DNA of 33,060 nt, taken from assembly GCA_013152475.1 (NCBI GenBank), contig JAADGH010000004.1, positions 1-33,060 of the forward strand, in the 5' to 3' direction. The position numbers and the translations under genes were made by a program. The stretch is from Planctomycetota bacterium. GTDB taxonomy: Bacteria; Planctomycetota; Brocadiia; JAADGH01. This document shows positions 13,587 through 22,141 of this stretch, piece by piece. The notes under the pieces were generated by a model. The model ran no database searches, was not told the DNA's origin, and saw only the letters and a program-made list of their open reading frames with translations. How positions within the stretch are numbered: the stretch's first letter is position 1; each line of letters begins with the position of its first letter.

Positions 13587-15542
13587 ATGAAGTCTGTCTG
13601 GGCAATCGACTTGGGTAGCTCGGCCGTCAAGGCGGTCAAGATGGTCCGGAGCGGATCCGTGCTCGTGGTGCAGGGCTACGATGTGATCCCCCTGGGCGGC
13701 GGCTCGGTAGAGATGCCGAGGGAAGAGCTTATCCGCGGCGCGATCGGCGCCCTCGCCAGCCGTCAGCGCCTTCGGGCCGACGGCATTTTTCTCGCCATTC
13801 CGGGCAAGGGCGTTCTGACGAAGTTCATCAGCCTGCCCCCTGTCGAGGAAAGTCGCATTCCCGAAATTGTGAACTATGAGGCCCGCCAGCAGATTCCCTT
13901 CGACCTGGACGAGGTGATCTGGCGCTATCAGAAAGTCAAAGAGGTGTTCGCCCCCGGCGAGCCGGTCGAAATCAGCCTGGTGGCTGCCCGCAAAGAGAAC
14001 GTGGTGGAGCTGATCAACGCCCTCGGCGACTACGGGAGAAAGCTCGCCGGCGTGCAGGTCTCTCCGCTCGCCCTCTACAATTTCATTAAATACGACCAGC
14101 AGCTCCCCGGCGCAACCGTGATCGTGGACATCGGCTCAGAGGTGACGGACCTGGTCGTCGCCAGCAAGAACGGCTTCTGGCCCCGGGGACTCCACATTGC
14201 GGGCAACAGCATCAACCGCGCCCTGGAAGAGAACTTCAAAATCCCGGTGGACGAAGCCGAGAGCATCAAACAGAATATCGCCGAGTCCAAGTTCCGCAAG
14301 CAGATCATGGACCTGCTCCAGCCGATCTATCGCGAGCTGATCGGCGAAATCCAGCGCTCCCTCGGCTACTACAAGTCCCTGGCAAAGGACGTTCGCCTCG
14401 ACGAGATCCTCCTTCTCGGCAACGGCCTGAAGGTGAGCGGCCTGGAGCGTTTCATCGCCGAAAACCTGAACTACAACGTTCGTAAAGTGACCGAGCTCCA
14501 GACAATTCAGCTCGGCCGCGGCATCAACCCCGCCGAGTTCTCCCAGGCCCTGCCGGGGCTGGGGGTGGCCTTGGGGCTGGGGGTTCAGGCCCTGGGCATG
14601 GGCGAGGTAAAGCTGAACCTCCTGCCCGACGAATTCGTCATGGCCCGGGAGATATCCGGGAAGAAACCCATCGCGGTTGCCGCGCTTCTCCTCTTCGCCC
14701 TCGGATTCGGCTTCCTCTACAAGGGGGCCACCAACACGAGCGACCTGATCAAAAACGTTCTGGCCAAGGACGAGTCGCAGGTTTGGATCGACAAGGCCCA
14801 ACAGTACGAAAAAAAATGGAGAGAAGAGAACGCAGCCGTCAGATTCGACACCCTCGATTTCTATGGGCGCATCCCGAACCGCATCGGCTTCCCGGAGAGG
14901 GGACTGGGTGAGGACGACCCGGCGGCCGACACCCTGGGCCTGCCGCGCGACTTCTGGCTGAAAGCCTATAAGGAAATCCGCGACGATGTGCCGGAGTTCG
15001 CCTACCTGCGAAGCATGAAAACCCGGATTGTCGACCCCGCGGGGCTGGAGAAGGAAAAGGAAGAGGGGGGCGAGCCCGATGAGGCTGGCGCCCCGGAAGC
15101 CGGCGCGCCCGAAGCGGCCGGGGGCCCCGCCGCGGGAGGCGGACTTGCCACCGACCCGACGGCCAAGCGCATTGTAATCACCATTGCCATCGAGACGGAG
15201 AGCCACCGCGGGCTGAATTACCTTACCGACTACATCGACAAACTGAAGCGGATCAAGCTGAAGCCCTACAAGACCGCGATCTTCCAATCGGTAAAGGAAA
15301 TGCCCCAAAAGCGGAGACACGAGATCCGCAATGGACTTGGCGAAGTAATTGGAGGCACGGAGAGAGCGGGTTTCGGCGAACTGGAAGCCCCTGTGCAACG
15401 CGGAAGAGGGGGCGACCAGGACAAGGTCAAGGCCGATATCCTGAGGAAGCAGCGAACGCGATACCTCGTGGTCCAGATTCGATGCGTGGCCAAGACGCTG
15501 GAAGACATCAAGGCCGAGAAGGAAGAGGCGGCGGCCGAGTAA
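13587..15542 (+). CDS. PilM-PilN fusion protein (type IV pilus/type II secretion alignment complex)
   Basis: A 651-residue two-part protein. Residues 1-335 are a PilM-type actin-like ATPase: VWAIDLGSSAVKAVKM is the phosphate-1 loop, KFISLPPVEESRIPEIVNYEARQQIPFDLDEV is a highly typical PilM segment, and VIVDIGSEVTDLVV and EILLLGNGLKVSGLERF complete the fold. Residues 342-347 (KLNLLP) match the short N-terminal peptide of PilN that normally docks into PilM. A transmembrane helix follows at 360-378, then a periplasmic region of about 270 residues with an Ala/Pro/Gly-rich linker near 490-520 and a ferredoxin-like segment (IVITIAIETESHRGLNYLTDYIDKL). PilM and PilN are normally separate, so this is a fusion. 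It is the first gene of the operon, and the next starts 23 bases after its stop. Confidence 0.88.
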   Translation: MKSVWAIDLGSSAVKAVKMVRSGSVLVVQGYDVIPLGGGSVEMPREELIRGAIGALASRQRLRADGIFLAIPGKGVLTKFISLPPVEESRIPEIVNYEARQQIPFDLDEVIWRYQKVKEVFAPGEPVEISLVAARKENVVELINALGDYGRKLAGVQVSPLALYNFIKYDQQLPGATVIVDIGSEVTDLVVASKNGFWPRGLHIAGNSINRALEENFKIPVDEAESIKQNIAESKFRKQIMDLLQPIYRELIGEIQRSLGYYKSLAKDVRLDEILLLGNGLKVSGLERFIAENLNYNVRKVTELQTIQLGRGINPAEFSQALPGLGVALGLGVQALGMGEVKLNLLPDEFVMAREISGKKPIAVAALLLFALGFGFLYKGATNTSDLIKNVLAKDESQVWIDKAQQYEKKWREENAAVRFDTLDFYGRIPNRIGFPERGLGEDDPAADTLGLPRDFWLKAYKEIRDDVPEFAYLRSMKTRIVDPAGLEKEKEEGGEPDEAGAPEAGAPEAAGGPAAGGGLATDPTAKRIVITIAIETESHRGLNYLTDYIDKLKRIKLKPYKTAIFQSVKEMPQKRRHEIRNGLGEVIGGTERAGFGELEAPVQRGRGGDQDKVKADILRKQRTRYLVVQIRCVAKTLEDIKAEKEEAAAE

Positions 15543-15565
15543 CGTCGCTGGAATAGCGCAACCTT

Positions 15566-16528
15566 ATGGAACAAATAAGAAAGCACATCTTCTGGATCGT
15601 CCTCGGCGTGCTCCTGCTCGCCCTGGTGGTGGCGAATTTCGTCGTCACGGGGCCGGTGCTCAGCGAGAATGAGAGAAATACTCAATCCCTCGAGAGCCGC
15701 ATCACGCAGCTTCACAAGTACGCCAAGAACTGCGTGAACAAGTATCATATCGAACACGAAAAGAAACGCCAGAAGCACATCAAGGAAGAAGAGAGGCGAT
15801 GCCGGAAAGAGCTGATCCAGGAGGCGCATCGCTTCGGGGAAATCTTCAATGACGACCCCGCCCTCTGGAAGGATGAATACACCAAACGGCTGACGGAGCT
15901 GAGACAGAAGCTGGAGAGCGAGCAGATTCTGTACGCCTCGCCCACCCCCTTCCACAGCCGCCTGCCCGGCTGGGGCACCCGCGTCCCCACACGGCCGGAG
16001 ATGCTTGTGGCGAACAAGGAGTACTATATCCTTAAGGATATATGCGATATCCTCTGCGACGTCAAGGACGAGCAAAAGCGGGCGAGGGTGCTCAAGGTGA
16101 ATCAGGTCGGATTTCCCGGGGCGCCCGATTTCACCGAGGCCGAGTTTGACATCGAAGGCAGCACACAGAGAGAGCAGCCCAGGCGCAAGACCATCCGCGA
16201 CACCTATCGGCCGATTGCCACTCTGGTGAACGTCGATATGGACTCAAAGTTTGTGGAGAAGCTGCTGGCGGCGATCCTCTCCTCGCCGTGGCGATACAAC
16301 ATCCACTCGTGCGACATCATCCGAAAACCCAAAGGCGGGGGACGGTCTCAAGTTGACATGGGCGCCGCGCCGGGGGAAGGCCGGCAAAAGCAGCAGCAAC
16401 TCCCCAAAGCGCGGTTGGATCTGTTCGAGAACACCACCGTCCGCGTCCGGCTCTATCTCGAAGCGCTGGACTTCAGCCCGATGAAGGCGGCCCTTAAAAA
16501 GCGGGCGGAGGAGGAGGCGACGGAGTAG
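15566..16528 (+). CDS. PilO-like membrane-anchored periplasmic protein
   Basis: A 320-residue protein with a membrane helix at residues 8-30 (IFWIVLGVLLLALVVANFVV). A long charged coiled coil runs from about 35 to 120, followed by a globular region. Near residues 215-255, TLVNVDMDSKFVEKLLAAIL and WRYNIHSCDII resemble the ferredoxin-like fold of PilO and PilN. Topology, size and position directly after the PilM-PilN gene make PilO the best match, although direct sequence similarity is weak. The next gene starts two bases after its stop, so translation is probably coupled. Residues near YYILKDICDIL are encoded by an 18-base perfect DNA palindrome. Confidence 0.62.
   Translation: MEQIRKHIFWIVLGVLLLALVVANFVVTGPVLSENERNTQSLESRITQLHKYAKNCVNKYHIEHEKKRQKHIKEEERRCRKELIQEAHRFGEIFNDDPALWKDEYTKRLTELRQKLESEQILYASPTPFHSRLPGWGTRVPTRPEMLVANKEYYILKDICDILCDVKDEQKRARVLKVNQVGFPGAPDFTEAEFDIEGSTQREQPRRKTIRDTYRPIATLVNVDMDSKFVEKLLAAILSSPWRYNIHSCDIIRKPKGGGRSQVDMGAAPGEGRQKQQQLPKARLDLFENTTVRVRLYLEALDFSPMKAALKKRAEEEATE
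16025..16042. repeat. 18-base perfect palindrome inside the PilO-like gene
   Basis: TATATCCTTAAGGATATA reads the same on both strands. It lies in frame and encodes part of YILKDI. Its half-sites (ATATCCTT, AAGGATAT) are the same as those of the inverted repeat at 11443-11462, but in the opposite arrangement. Confidence 0.5.
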
Positions 16529-16529
16529 A

Positions 16530-17984
16530 ATGGACATCAAGAAAATCGCCTTCAAGTGGTTCGACAAGGTCATCCTCCTGATCGCTCTGGCCTTTGCCGC
16601 CTATGCCTTCACCCAGCTCAAGCCCTCCGTCAAGGCCAAGGATCTTGAGGGGCAGGCCCGCGACCTGATCCAAAAGGTCGAGAGGAACCTAAAGCGAAAG
16701 CCGGGCGATCTGAAGCTGGAGAAACTCCGATATGCCCGGGACTTCGCCGAGGCCTACAAGCCCTTGGGCGACGTGCCGCCCCGCGCCAAGACGGCCTGGT
16801 ACCCGCCGCGGGATATGGTTGACACCCTCTCGGTGATGCGCACCCAGGAAGCGCTCTGGCAATGCGACAAGCCGATCCGGGAGGACACGATCCGAACGGA
16901 ACCCTACGCCAAAGAGACCTTAGGCAAGATCAGCATCTCCCTGACGCCCGACAAAAAAGGCCTGAAGGTCAAAGGCGAGCAAGAGGGCAAGGCCCAAGTC
17001 ACCTTCTTCGACATCATGGGGCAGCGGTACGTGCTGGTGGTAACGGTTACCCCGTTCATCCCCAAACCCAAGGTCTTTCCCCCGCGCAAGCCGGAGATCG
17101 AGATGGCGAAGGGGTCGAAGACGGTGAAGCTCACCTGGGAACCGCCCGACGCGAGGGACGACCGGGCCCCCATCCAGGGATATAATGTATATCGAAGGAA
17201 AAAAAACCAGAAGAAATTCAAACGCTTGCACATGGTGCCCGTGCAGGCGAGGGGCAAAACCATCCCCGGCGGGACGTATGAGGACTCCAACACGGCCTTC
17301 GACGAGACATACGTCTACGCCGTGTCTTCCTACTCCCCCAATGCCGTCCCACCCGAGAGCAAGAAGAGCGCAGAGGCAGACATCTACATCCCGAGCGATA
17401 TCGAGTTCGCCATCAAAAGCGCTACGCCGCCTCGCGACGGGGGAAAAGCGACAGCCAACGTCAAAATCCACAAATGGGTAAAGGACTATGGGGGATGGAT
17501 GTCGAAGTCCTATTTTCAGATCAAGATCGGCGAGGAGATCGGCACCCTCTACGAAGGGTATGTGTTTCTGGCGGGGAAGCGACAGAAGATCAAGGTGGAT
17601 TACCGGACCGGGTGCTTCCTGGTAGATGTCTATCCCCGCGTGAACATACGGGTGTTCCGCTTCGGTCGGTTCAGCGATTACCCGGCCACGTACATAGTGT
17701 ATGTGGACAAGCGGGGCAACCTCAAGGAAAAGTGGAGCTACGAGGAAGACGCCGCCCCCTGGGGCCGCTTCGGCAGCGCCCCGCCCGAACGCACAACCCG
17801 GCATCCGCGAGCGAAGAAGAGGATTAAGCGAGGCAGAAAGCCGGGCGGCCTGGAACAGGACCTCGAGGCGCTCGGCTCCGAGGAGGAACGCCGCCGGGCC
17901 GAGGACGAGGCGCGAAAGGCCGAAGATGAAATGCGGCGAAAGGAAAAGGAACGGGGCGCAGAGCGACCCGAAGAAATCCAATAG
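16530..17984 (+). CDS. Membrane-anchored fibronectin type III protein in the PilP position
   Basis: A 484-residue protein with one N-terminal membrane helix (residues 12-29, KVILLIALAFAAYAFTQL), so most of it faces the periplasm. Residues 185-288 form a fibronectin type III domain: PEIEMAKGSKTVKLTWEPP, then IQGYNVYRRK, then YEDSNTAFDETYVYAVSSY. A beta-rich region follows at 325-410. The C-terminal 60 residues are highly charged and partly coiled-coil (EEERRRAEDEARKAEDEMRRKEK). In type IV pilus operons this slot usually holds PilP, the small lipoprotein joining PilNO to the secretin. No PilP-type sequence is seen, so this protein may replace it. That role is inferred from position only. Confidence 0.72.
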   Translation: MDIKKIAFKWFDKVILLIALAFAAYAFTQLKPSVKAKDLEGQARDLIQKVERNLKRKPGDLKLEKLRYARDFAEAYKPLGDVPPRAKTAWYPPRDMVDTLSVMRTQEALWQCDKPIREDTIRTEPYAKETLGKISISLTPDKKGLKVKGEQEGKAQVTFFDIMGQRYVLVVTVTPFIPKPKVFPPRKPEIEMAKGSKTVKLTWEPPDARDDRAPIQGYNVYRRKKNQKKFKRLHMVPVQARGKTIPGGTYEDSNTAFDETYVYAVSSYSPNAVPPESKKSAEADIYIPSDIEFAIKSATPPRDGGKATANVKIHKWVKDYGGWMSKSYFQIKIGEEIGTLYEGYVFLAGKRQKIKVDYRTGCFLVDVYPRVNIRVFRFGRFSDYPATYIVYVDKRGNLKEKWSYEEDAAPWGRFGSAPPERTTRHPRAKKRIKRGRKPGGLEQDLEALGSEEERRRAEDEARKAEDEMRRKEKERGAERPEEIQ

Positions 17985-18022
17985 AGTTGGCAAAAACAAC
18001 AGGTTCTACCGCCTCATCATTG

Positions 18023-18034
18023 AAGGAGAGAAGC
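18023..18034 (+). promoter_or_regulatory. Ribosome-binding site selecting the GTG start of the secretin gene
   Basis: AAGGAG (18023-18028) is six bases before GTG 18035. An in-frame TTG at 17987 would add 16 residues ahead of the signal peptide and has no ribosome site. Confidence 0.65.
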
Positions 18035-21000
18035 GTGGCGACGACAGACAGCAGAAGGATGGTTTGGAGCGTTTTACTGGGGCTCCTGCTATTCATGGGA
18101 TGGAGCATGCTGCTCTGCCCGACCGAGGGCATGTGCCAGGAGAAGCCAAGTGCGTCCCAGGAGGAAAAAGAGGCCCAAGTCCATGCGGACTTCAACAAGG
18201 CCATCGCCCTGTACAACCAGGGCAAACTTGAGCCGGCCCGCAACCTCTTCATGAAGGTGAAGAACAGTGGCGTCTATCTCGGGTTCTTCAAAAACCGGGA
18301 CCTGCACAACTACCTGGCCCGGATCGACGAGCAGCTTCGCAAGCCGCCGGCCGACCGCGTGGAGGAGATGCAGACCAAGTATGAGCAGGCCAAGGGGCTC
18401 TTCGAGGAAGGGCGGTATCTCGAGGCCAAACGGATGTTCCAGGCGATCGCGGCCAGCAAGGTGAACCTCGGGTTCTTCAAAAACCGGCAGCTGAAAAATT
18501 ACCTGGCCCAGGTCGACGAGAAGATCGCCCAGCAGAAACGCGAGGGCGGAGCGCCCATCGCCAAGCCCCCAAAAACCACGCCGCGCGCCGAACCCACCCC
18601 GGCCCCCAAGAAAATGGTGAAGAAGCCGCAAAAGCCGCCTACCCCCGATATGCTGGCCGAGGCCAAGAAGCGCCAGATGACCGACCTGTATGAAAAGGGC
18701 AAGCAGTTCTATGATGACGAGCGGTGGAGCGACGCGAAGGACTGCCTGCAACAGGTCGCCAACAGCGGAGTGGACCTGGGCTGGTGGCGGAACCGAAGCC
18801 TGCGGAGCATGCTCCTGAACGCCAAACGGCGCGCCGAAGAGGCGGCCATGAAACGAGCCCGGGCCCCCGAGCCGACCCCTGACCGAAAGAAAGAGCTCAT
18901 GGGGAAGTTCAGCGAGGCCGAGGCGCTGTACAAAGCCGGGAAGTACGACGACTCCGCGCTTCTCTACCAGGAGATCAAGAGCGCCAACGTCGATCTCGGC
19001 GCCGATGTGAACCGGGCGGTTAATACCCACATGCAGAAGGCCCTTGCCGAGTCGCAGGCCGAGCGCGCAGCGGCCCTGGGCTCCGACGAAGAAGCCAGCC
19101 GCCTGCTCTCCAAGATGCGGATGGAGCGGAGGGTCATCGAGCAGAAAAACCAGTCCCTCGCCGAGCATTACGCAAACGTGGGCGAAAAATTTTACAACGA
19201 ACAGGAGTACCAGAAGGCGAAGGAGCAGCTGGAAAAGGCATTGCGTCTCGTGCCCGATTATGCGAAGGCAAGGGACCTGCTGCAGCGGACCAACGCGGCC
19301 CTTGATCTGCCCAAAGAGCGGTTCAAGACCGCCGCCGACCGGCTGGCCGAGGAAAAGGCCGTCCAGATCCAGCAGAAGAAGTTCGAGATGGAGAACAAGC
19401 TGCGCGAAGGCGTGGCCCTGCTGAAGGCCAATCGGTACGACGATGCCCTCGCGGCGTTCGACCTGTGCACCATCATGATTAACCGACTGCGTCGCGACGT
19501 TGACGTGACGGCCTACGAGGACCACCTGGAGTCGCTGATCGAGCTGGCCACGCGCCGGCGTGAAGAGCAAAACATTACCATGGAGAAGGTCCGCAAACGC
19601 GAAGCCGCGAAGCAGGCCGCGCAGGACGAGGATCGCCAGAACGACCTCACCGAGCAGAAAATCCAGACCATGTACGAACAGGCCTACTCCGCGTTCCTCA
19701 AGGAGCGCTACGAGGACGTGGTCCAGACCTGCCGCGACATTCTGGACGAAGACCCGAAAAACGCCGCCGTCGAGGAACTGATGGAACGGGCGAAAATCGA
19801 GCAGGAAAAGCAGACTTGGCGGGACATTCGGAAGATGGACATCGACGAGCACGAGAAAAACCGCCAGTACCTCACCGACGCCGCCCTGCCTCGGACGGAT
19901 ATCGAAGGCTTCCCGAAGAAGGAAGTCTGGGAGCGCATCTCCCAGCGCGAGCCCGTTTCCTTCCCCGAGATCACCTCGGACCTCAGTGAGAACGAGAGGA
20001 ATCTCGAAAAAGCCCTTGATGAGCAGCGCGTCGACATCAGCTTTGAAAGCACGCCGATCCTCGACGTGGTCAACTTCCTGCGAACCTTGGTGGACAAAAA
20101 CATCGCGCTGGACTCCCAGGTTCCGGAGGACACGACCATCACCCTGGAACTGCGGAATGTCTCGCTCCGAGCCGCCCTCGACAACATCTGCATGTTGGGG
20201 GAGGGCCTGGCCTACACCATCCGAAACGAGGCCATCTGGATCACGACGAAGGAGGCCATGGCAGGCGATATGGTGGTCCTCGTCTATGATGTCCGCGACC
20301 TCCTCCTGGCCGTCATCGACCGACCGCGCCGGCCCAATATCCTGGGCGAGGGCCCATCCTCCGGCGGTGAGGGCGGCGGCGGTTTGGACTTTGGCGGCGG
20401 CGGCGGCGGTGGCAGCGGCGGGATCCTGCGCGACTCCCGCGGCCGCGATATGATGGACATCGAGCTCCAGACCCGGGGCAAAGAGCTGGTCAAGCTGATC
20501 ATTAAGATCACAGGGGTCGATTCCTGGCAGGCCATGCCCGCCTACATTGTGCCCCATCTGCCCAAGGGCGATGACGACGACTTCAGTGAGGACATCGAAG
20601 GCGGCGAGGGCATGGGAACCATCGCCTTCCGCGATGGCGACCTGATCGTGAAACAGACGAAAGATGTGCACGAGCAGATACGGCAGCTCCTCAGCAGGAT
20701 GAGGGATTCGCTGTACCTGCAGGTGCAGATCGACTGCCGGTTCCTCACCGTAACCGACGATTTTCTCGAGGAAATCGGAACGGACATCACCGATCTATTG
20801 ATCCGATCCGACGGCCGGCAGATGCTCAACCCGCAGACCGGGGCGGGCACCTGGAATACGAACCCCCAGTGGCAGAACACCACGCAATGGGCGAACCGCT
20901 GGCAGCGGCCCTATATGCTCGACCCGCAACTGCAGGGCACGGTGGCGAACGGCAACCTGTTCGCTTTGAGCAACCCCTTCGATACCACAGGCAACCGCAC

Positions 21001-21724
21001 CGCCAACTTTATCGACAACAGCGCGGCGGGGTTGGGCTCTGTTCTGGGTCAGGGATTCCAGAACATCGGCATGAATCTGGGGCTCGCCTTCCTGAACGAC
21101 ATCCAGGCCACGTTGCTGATCCGGGCCGCCCAGAACAGCACCCAGGCCGAGGTCCTCGCCAGCCCGCGCCTGACCGTGTTCAACACCCAGCGCGGCAATG
21201 TGAGCGTGGGTCAATCGTATGCCTACATCCAGGACGCCGACGTCGGAAACCAGGGCGCCCTGGACCCGGAGGTCGGCACGGTCACGACCCGGACAAGCCT
21301 GGACGTTCGGCCGATTGTAAGCGCCGACCGCAGATTCGTCTACCTGGAGCTGTTTCCCGAGGTGTTGCGCCTTCAACCGCCCGCTGGCACGCAGGGCGGT
21401 CCCTTCCGGCGAATTCCGATCCAGGCTGTCGCGGCGACGAACAACAACGTCGTCGTGAGCACGATGTCCATCGAGTTGCCGCAGCAAGTCTTCCAGATCG
21501 TGGAGACGACGGTTTGTGTGCCGGACCGGGGTCACCTGCTGGTTGGCGGCCTTGCCGACGTAACCCACAGAGAGGTGGAATCGGGCGTGCCGATTCTGAA
21601 CAAGATTCCCCTCATAAAGCGTCTGTTCAGTCGGCACTCGACGATCGAACAGAAACAGCACTTGCTCATCCTGGTCCACCCGACCATCCTGGCGCAGGAT
21701 GAATTGGAGGACCATGTATACTAA
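18035..21724 (+). CDS. Secretin (PilQ/GspD type) with N-terminal LGFF repeats and TPRs
   Basis: 1229 residues from GTG 18035. Residues 1-34 are a signal peptide. Four related helical modules follow at about 50-103, 112-165, 213-268 and 288-340, the first two sharing VxLGFFKNRxLxNYLAxxDE, the third VDLGWWRNRSL and the fourth VDLGADVNRA. TPR-type repeats occupy about 375-420 and 455-600. Residues 668-740 are a secretin N-domain (ISFESTPILDVVNFLRTLV, then LRNVSLRAALDNIC). A glycine-rich stretch lies at 777-797. The pore-forming domain covers about 885-1220: VLASPRLTVFNTQRGNVSVG, then VCVPDRGHLLVGGLAD and SGVPILNKIPLIKRLFS, the signature of type II/IV secretins. It should form the outer-membrane channel. 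PilQ and GspD are usually 650-750 residues, so the N-terminal half is additional. Confidence 0.93.
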   Translation: MATTDSRRMVWSVLLGLLLFMGWSMLLCPTEGMCQEKPSASQEEKEAQVHADFNKAIALYNQGKLEPARNLFMKVKNSGVYLGFFKNRDLHNYLARIDEQLRKPPADRVEEMQTKYEQAKGLFEEGRYLEAKRMFQAIAASKVNLGFFKNRQLKNYLAQVDEKIAQQKREGGAPIAKPPKTTPRAEPTPAPKKMVKKPQKPPTPDMLAEAKKRQMTDLYEKGKQFYDDERWSDAKDCLQQVANSGVDLGWWRNRSLRSMLLNAKRRAEEAAMKRARAPEPTPDRKKELMGKFSEAEALYKAGKYDDSALLYQEIKSANVDLGADVNRAVNTHMQKALAESQAERAAALGSDEEASRLLSKMRMERRVIEQKNQSLAEHYANVGEKFYNEQEYQKAKEQLEKALRLVPDYAKARDLLQRTNAALDLPKERFKTAADRLAEEKAVQIQQKKFEMENKLREGVALLKANRYDDALAAFDLCTIMINRLRRDVDVTAYEDHLESLIELATRRREEQNITMEKVRKREAAKQAAQDEDRQNDLTEQKIQTMYEQAYSAFLKERYEDVVQTCRDILDEDPKNAAVEELMERAKIEQEKQTWRDIRKMDIDEHEKNRQYLTDAALPRTDIEGFPKKEVWERISQREPVSFPEITSDLSENERNLEKALDEQRVDISFESTPILDVVNFLRTLVDKNIALDSQVPEDTTITLELRNVSLRAALDNICMLGEGLAYTIRNEAIWITTKEAMAGDMVVLVYDVRDLLLAVIDRPRRPNILGEGPSSGGEGGGGLDFGGGGGGGSGGILRDSRGRDMMDIELQTRGKELVKLIIKITGVDSWQAMPAYIVPHLPKGDDDDFSEDIEGGEGMGTIAFRDGDLIVKQTKDVHEQIRQLLSRMRDSLYLQVQIDCRFLTVTDDFLEEIGTDITDLLIRSDGRQMLNPQTGAGTWNTNPQWQNTTQWANRWQRPYMLDPQLQGTVANGNLFALSNPFDTTGNRTANFIDNSAAGLGSVLGQGFQNIGMNLGLAFLNDIQATLLIRAAQNSTQAEVLASPRLTVFNTQRGNVSVGQSYAYIQDADVGNQGALDPEVGTVTTRTSLDVRPIVSADRRFVYLELFPEVLRLQPPAGTQGGPFRRIPIQAVAATNNNVVVSTMSIELPQQVFQIVETTVCVPDRGHLLVGGLADVTHREVESGVPILNKIPLIKRLFSRHSTIEQKQHLLILVHPTILAQDELEDHVY

Positions 21725-21751
21725 CGGACGCCACAACGGCGGGAGGTAGCT

Positions 21752-22126
21752 ATGAAACGATATCTGTGGATGTGGAATGTGGGCCTTGCCCTGATCGCCG
21801 TCGCCTTGGCGGGGGGGCTCATCGTTCAGCGTACGCAGGCCCCTGTCCTCGCACAGAGCTCGGGCGAGGTCAGCGATATCATCGCCATCGCGGGACAAGA
21901 CCGGCCGCGCGATGATGAGCCTCTTTTCCTCATCGACACAAAAAACCAAGTCCTGATGGCCTATGAATACCAGATCCAGACGAACAACTTCGCCCTCCGG
22001 GGCGTGCGGCGGTTCACGTGGGACGCTGTTGATAAGGACGTGCTGTTCGCCCCCATCGGCAAGACGAAGCCCGGCCCCCGGGTGAAGGATGTCATGGACT
22101 TGATCCAAAAAGAGGCCCAGAGGTAG
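21752..22126 (+). CDS. Small exported or membrane-anchored protein, paralogue of the next gene
   Basis: A 124-residue protein with a strong GGGAGGT ribosome site just before ATG 21752. Residues 7-28 are a hydrophobic signal or anchor (WNVGLALIAVALAGGLIV). The mature part carries PLFLIDTKNQVLMAYEYQI, then LRGVRRFTWDAVDKDV. This aligns with the next protein across about 65 residues (LIDTKNQVLMAYEY with IIDTRKQMISIYEF, and GVRRFTWD with AVRSYEYD). I have the impression of similar short proteins in Planctomycetota, but know no function for them. It lies 27 bases after the secretin stop and before the operon terminator, so it is probably co-expressed with the secretin. Confidence 0.75.
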   Translation: MKRYLWMWNVGLALIAVALAGGLIVQRTQAPVLAQSSGEVSDIIAIAGQDRPRDDEPLFLIDTKNQVLMAYEYQIQTNNFALRGVRRFTWDAVDKDVLFAPIGKTKPGPRVKDVMDLIQKEAQR

Positions 22127-22141
22127 GCAGGAGGTGAAACC

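Noticed and set aside
15040..15150. Possible low-complexity repeat in the PilM-PilN gene
   Set aside because: The Ala/Pro/Gly/Glu-rich stretch is in frame and is best read as a flexible linker, not a DNA repeat element.
14136..15398. 420-residue antisense frame in the PilM-PilN gene
   Set aside because: Shadow of the GC-rich real gene; no start signal and no recognisable domain.
20380..20430. GGC-rich run resembling a simple-sequence repeat
   Set aside because: It encodes the glycine-rich loop of the secretin in frame, and glycine codon bias explains the pattern.
18089..20671. 860-residue open frame antisense to the secretin gene
   Set aside because: Third-position GC bias of the real gene keeps this frame open. 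The translation is low in recognisable motifs, and the plus-strand gene has a signal peptide, repeats and a secretin domain.
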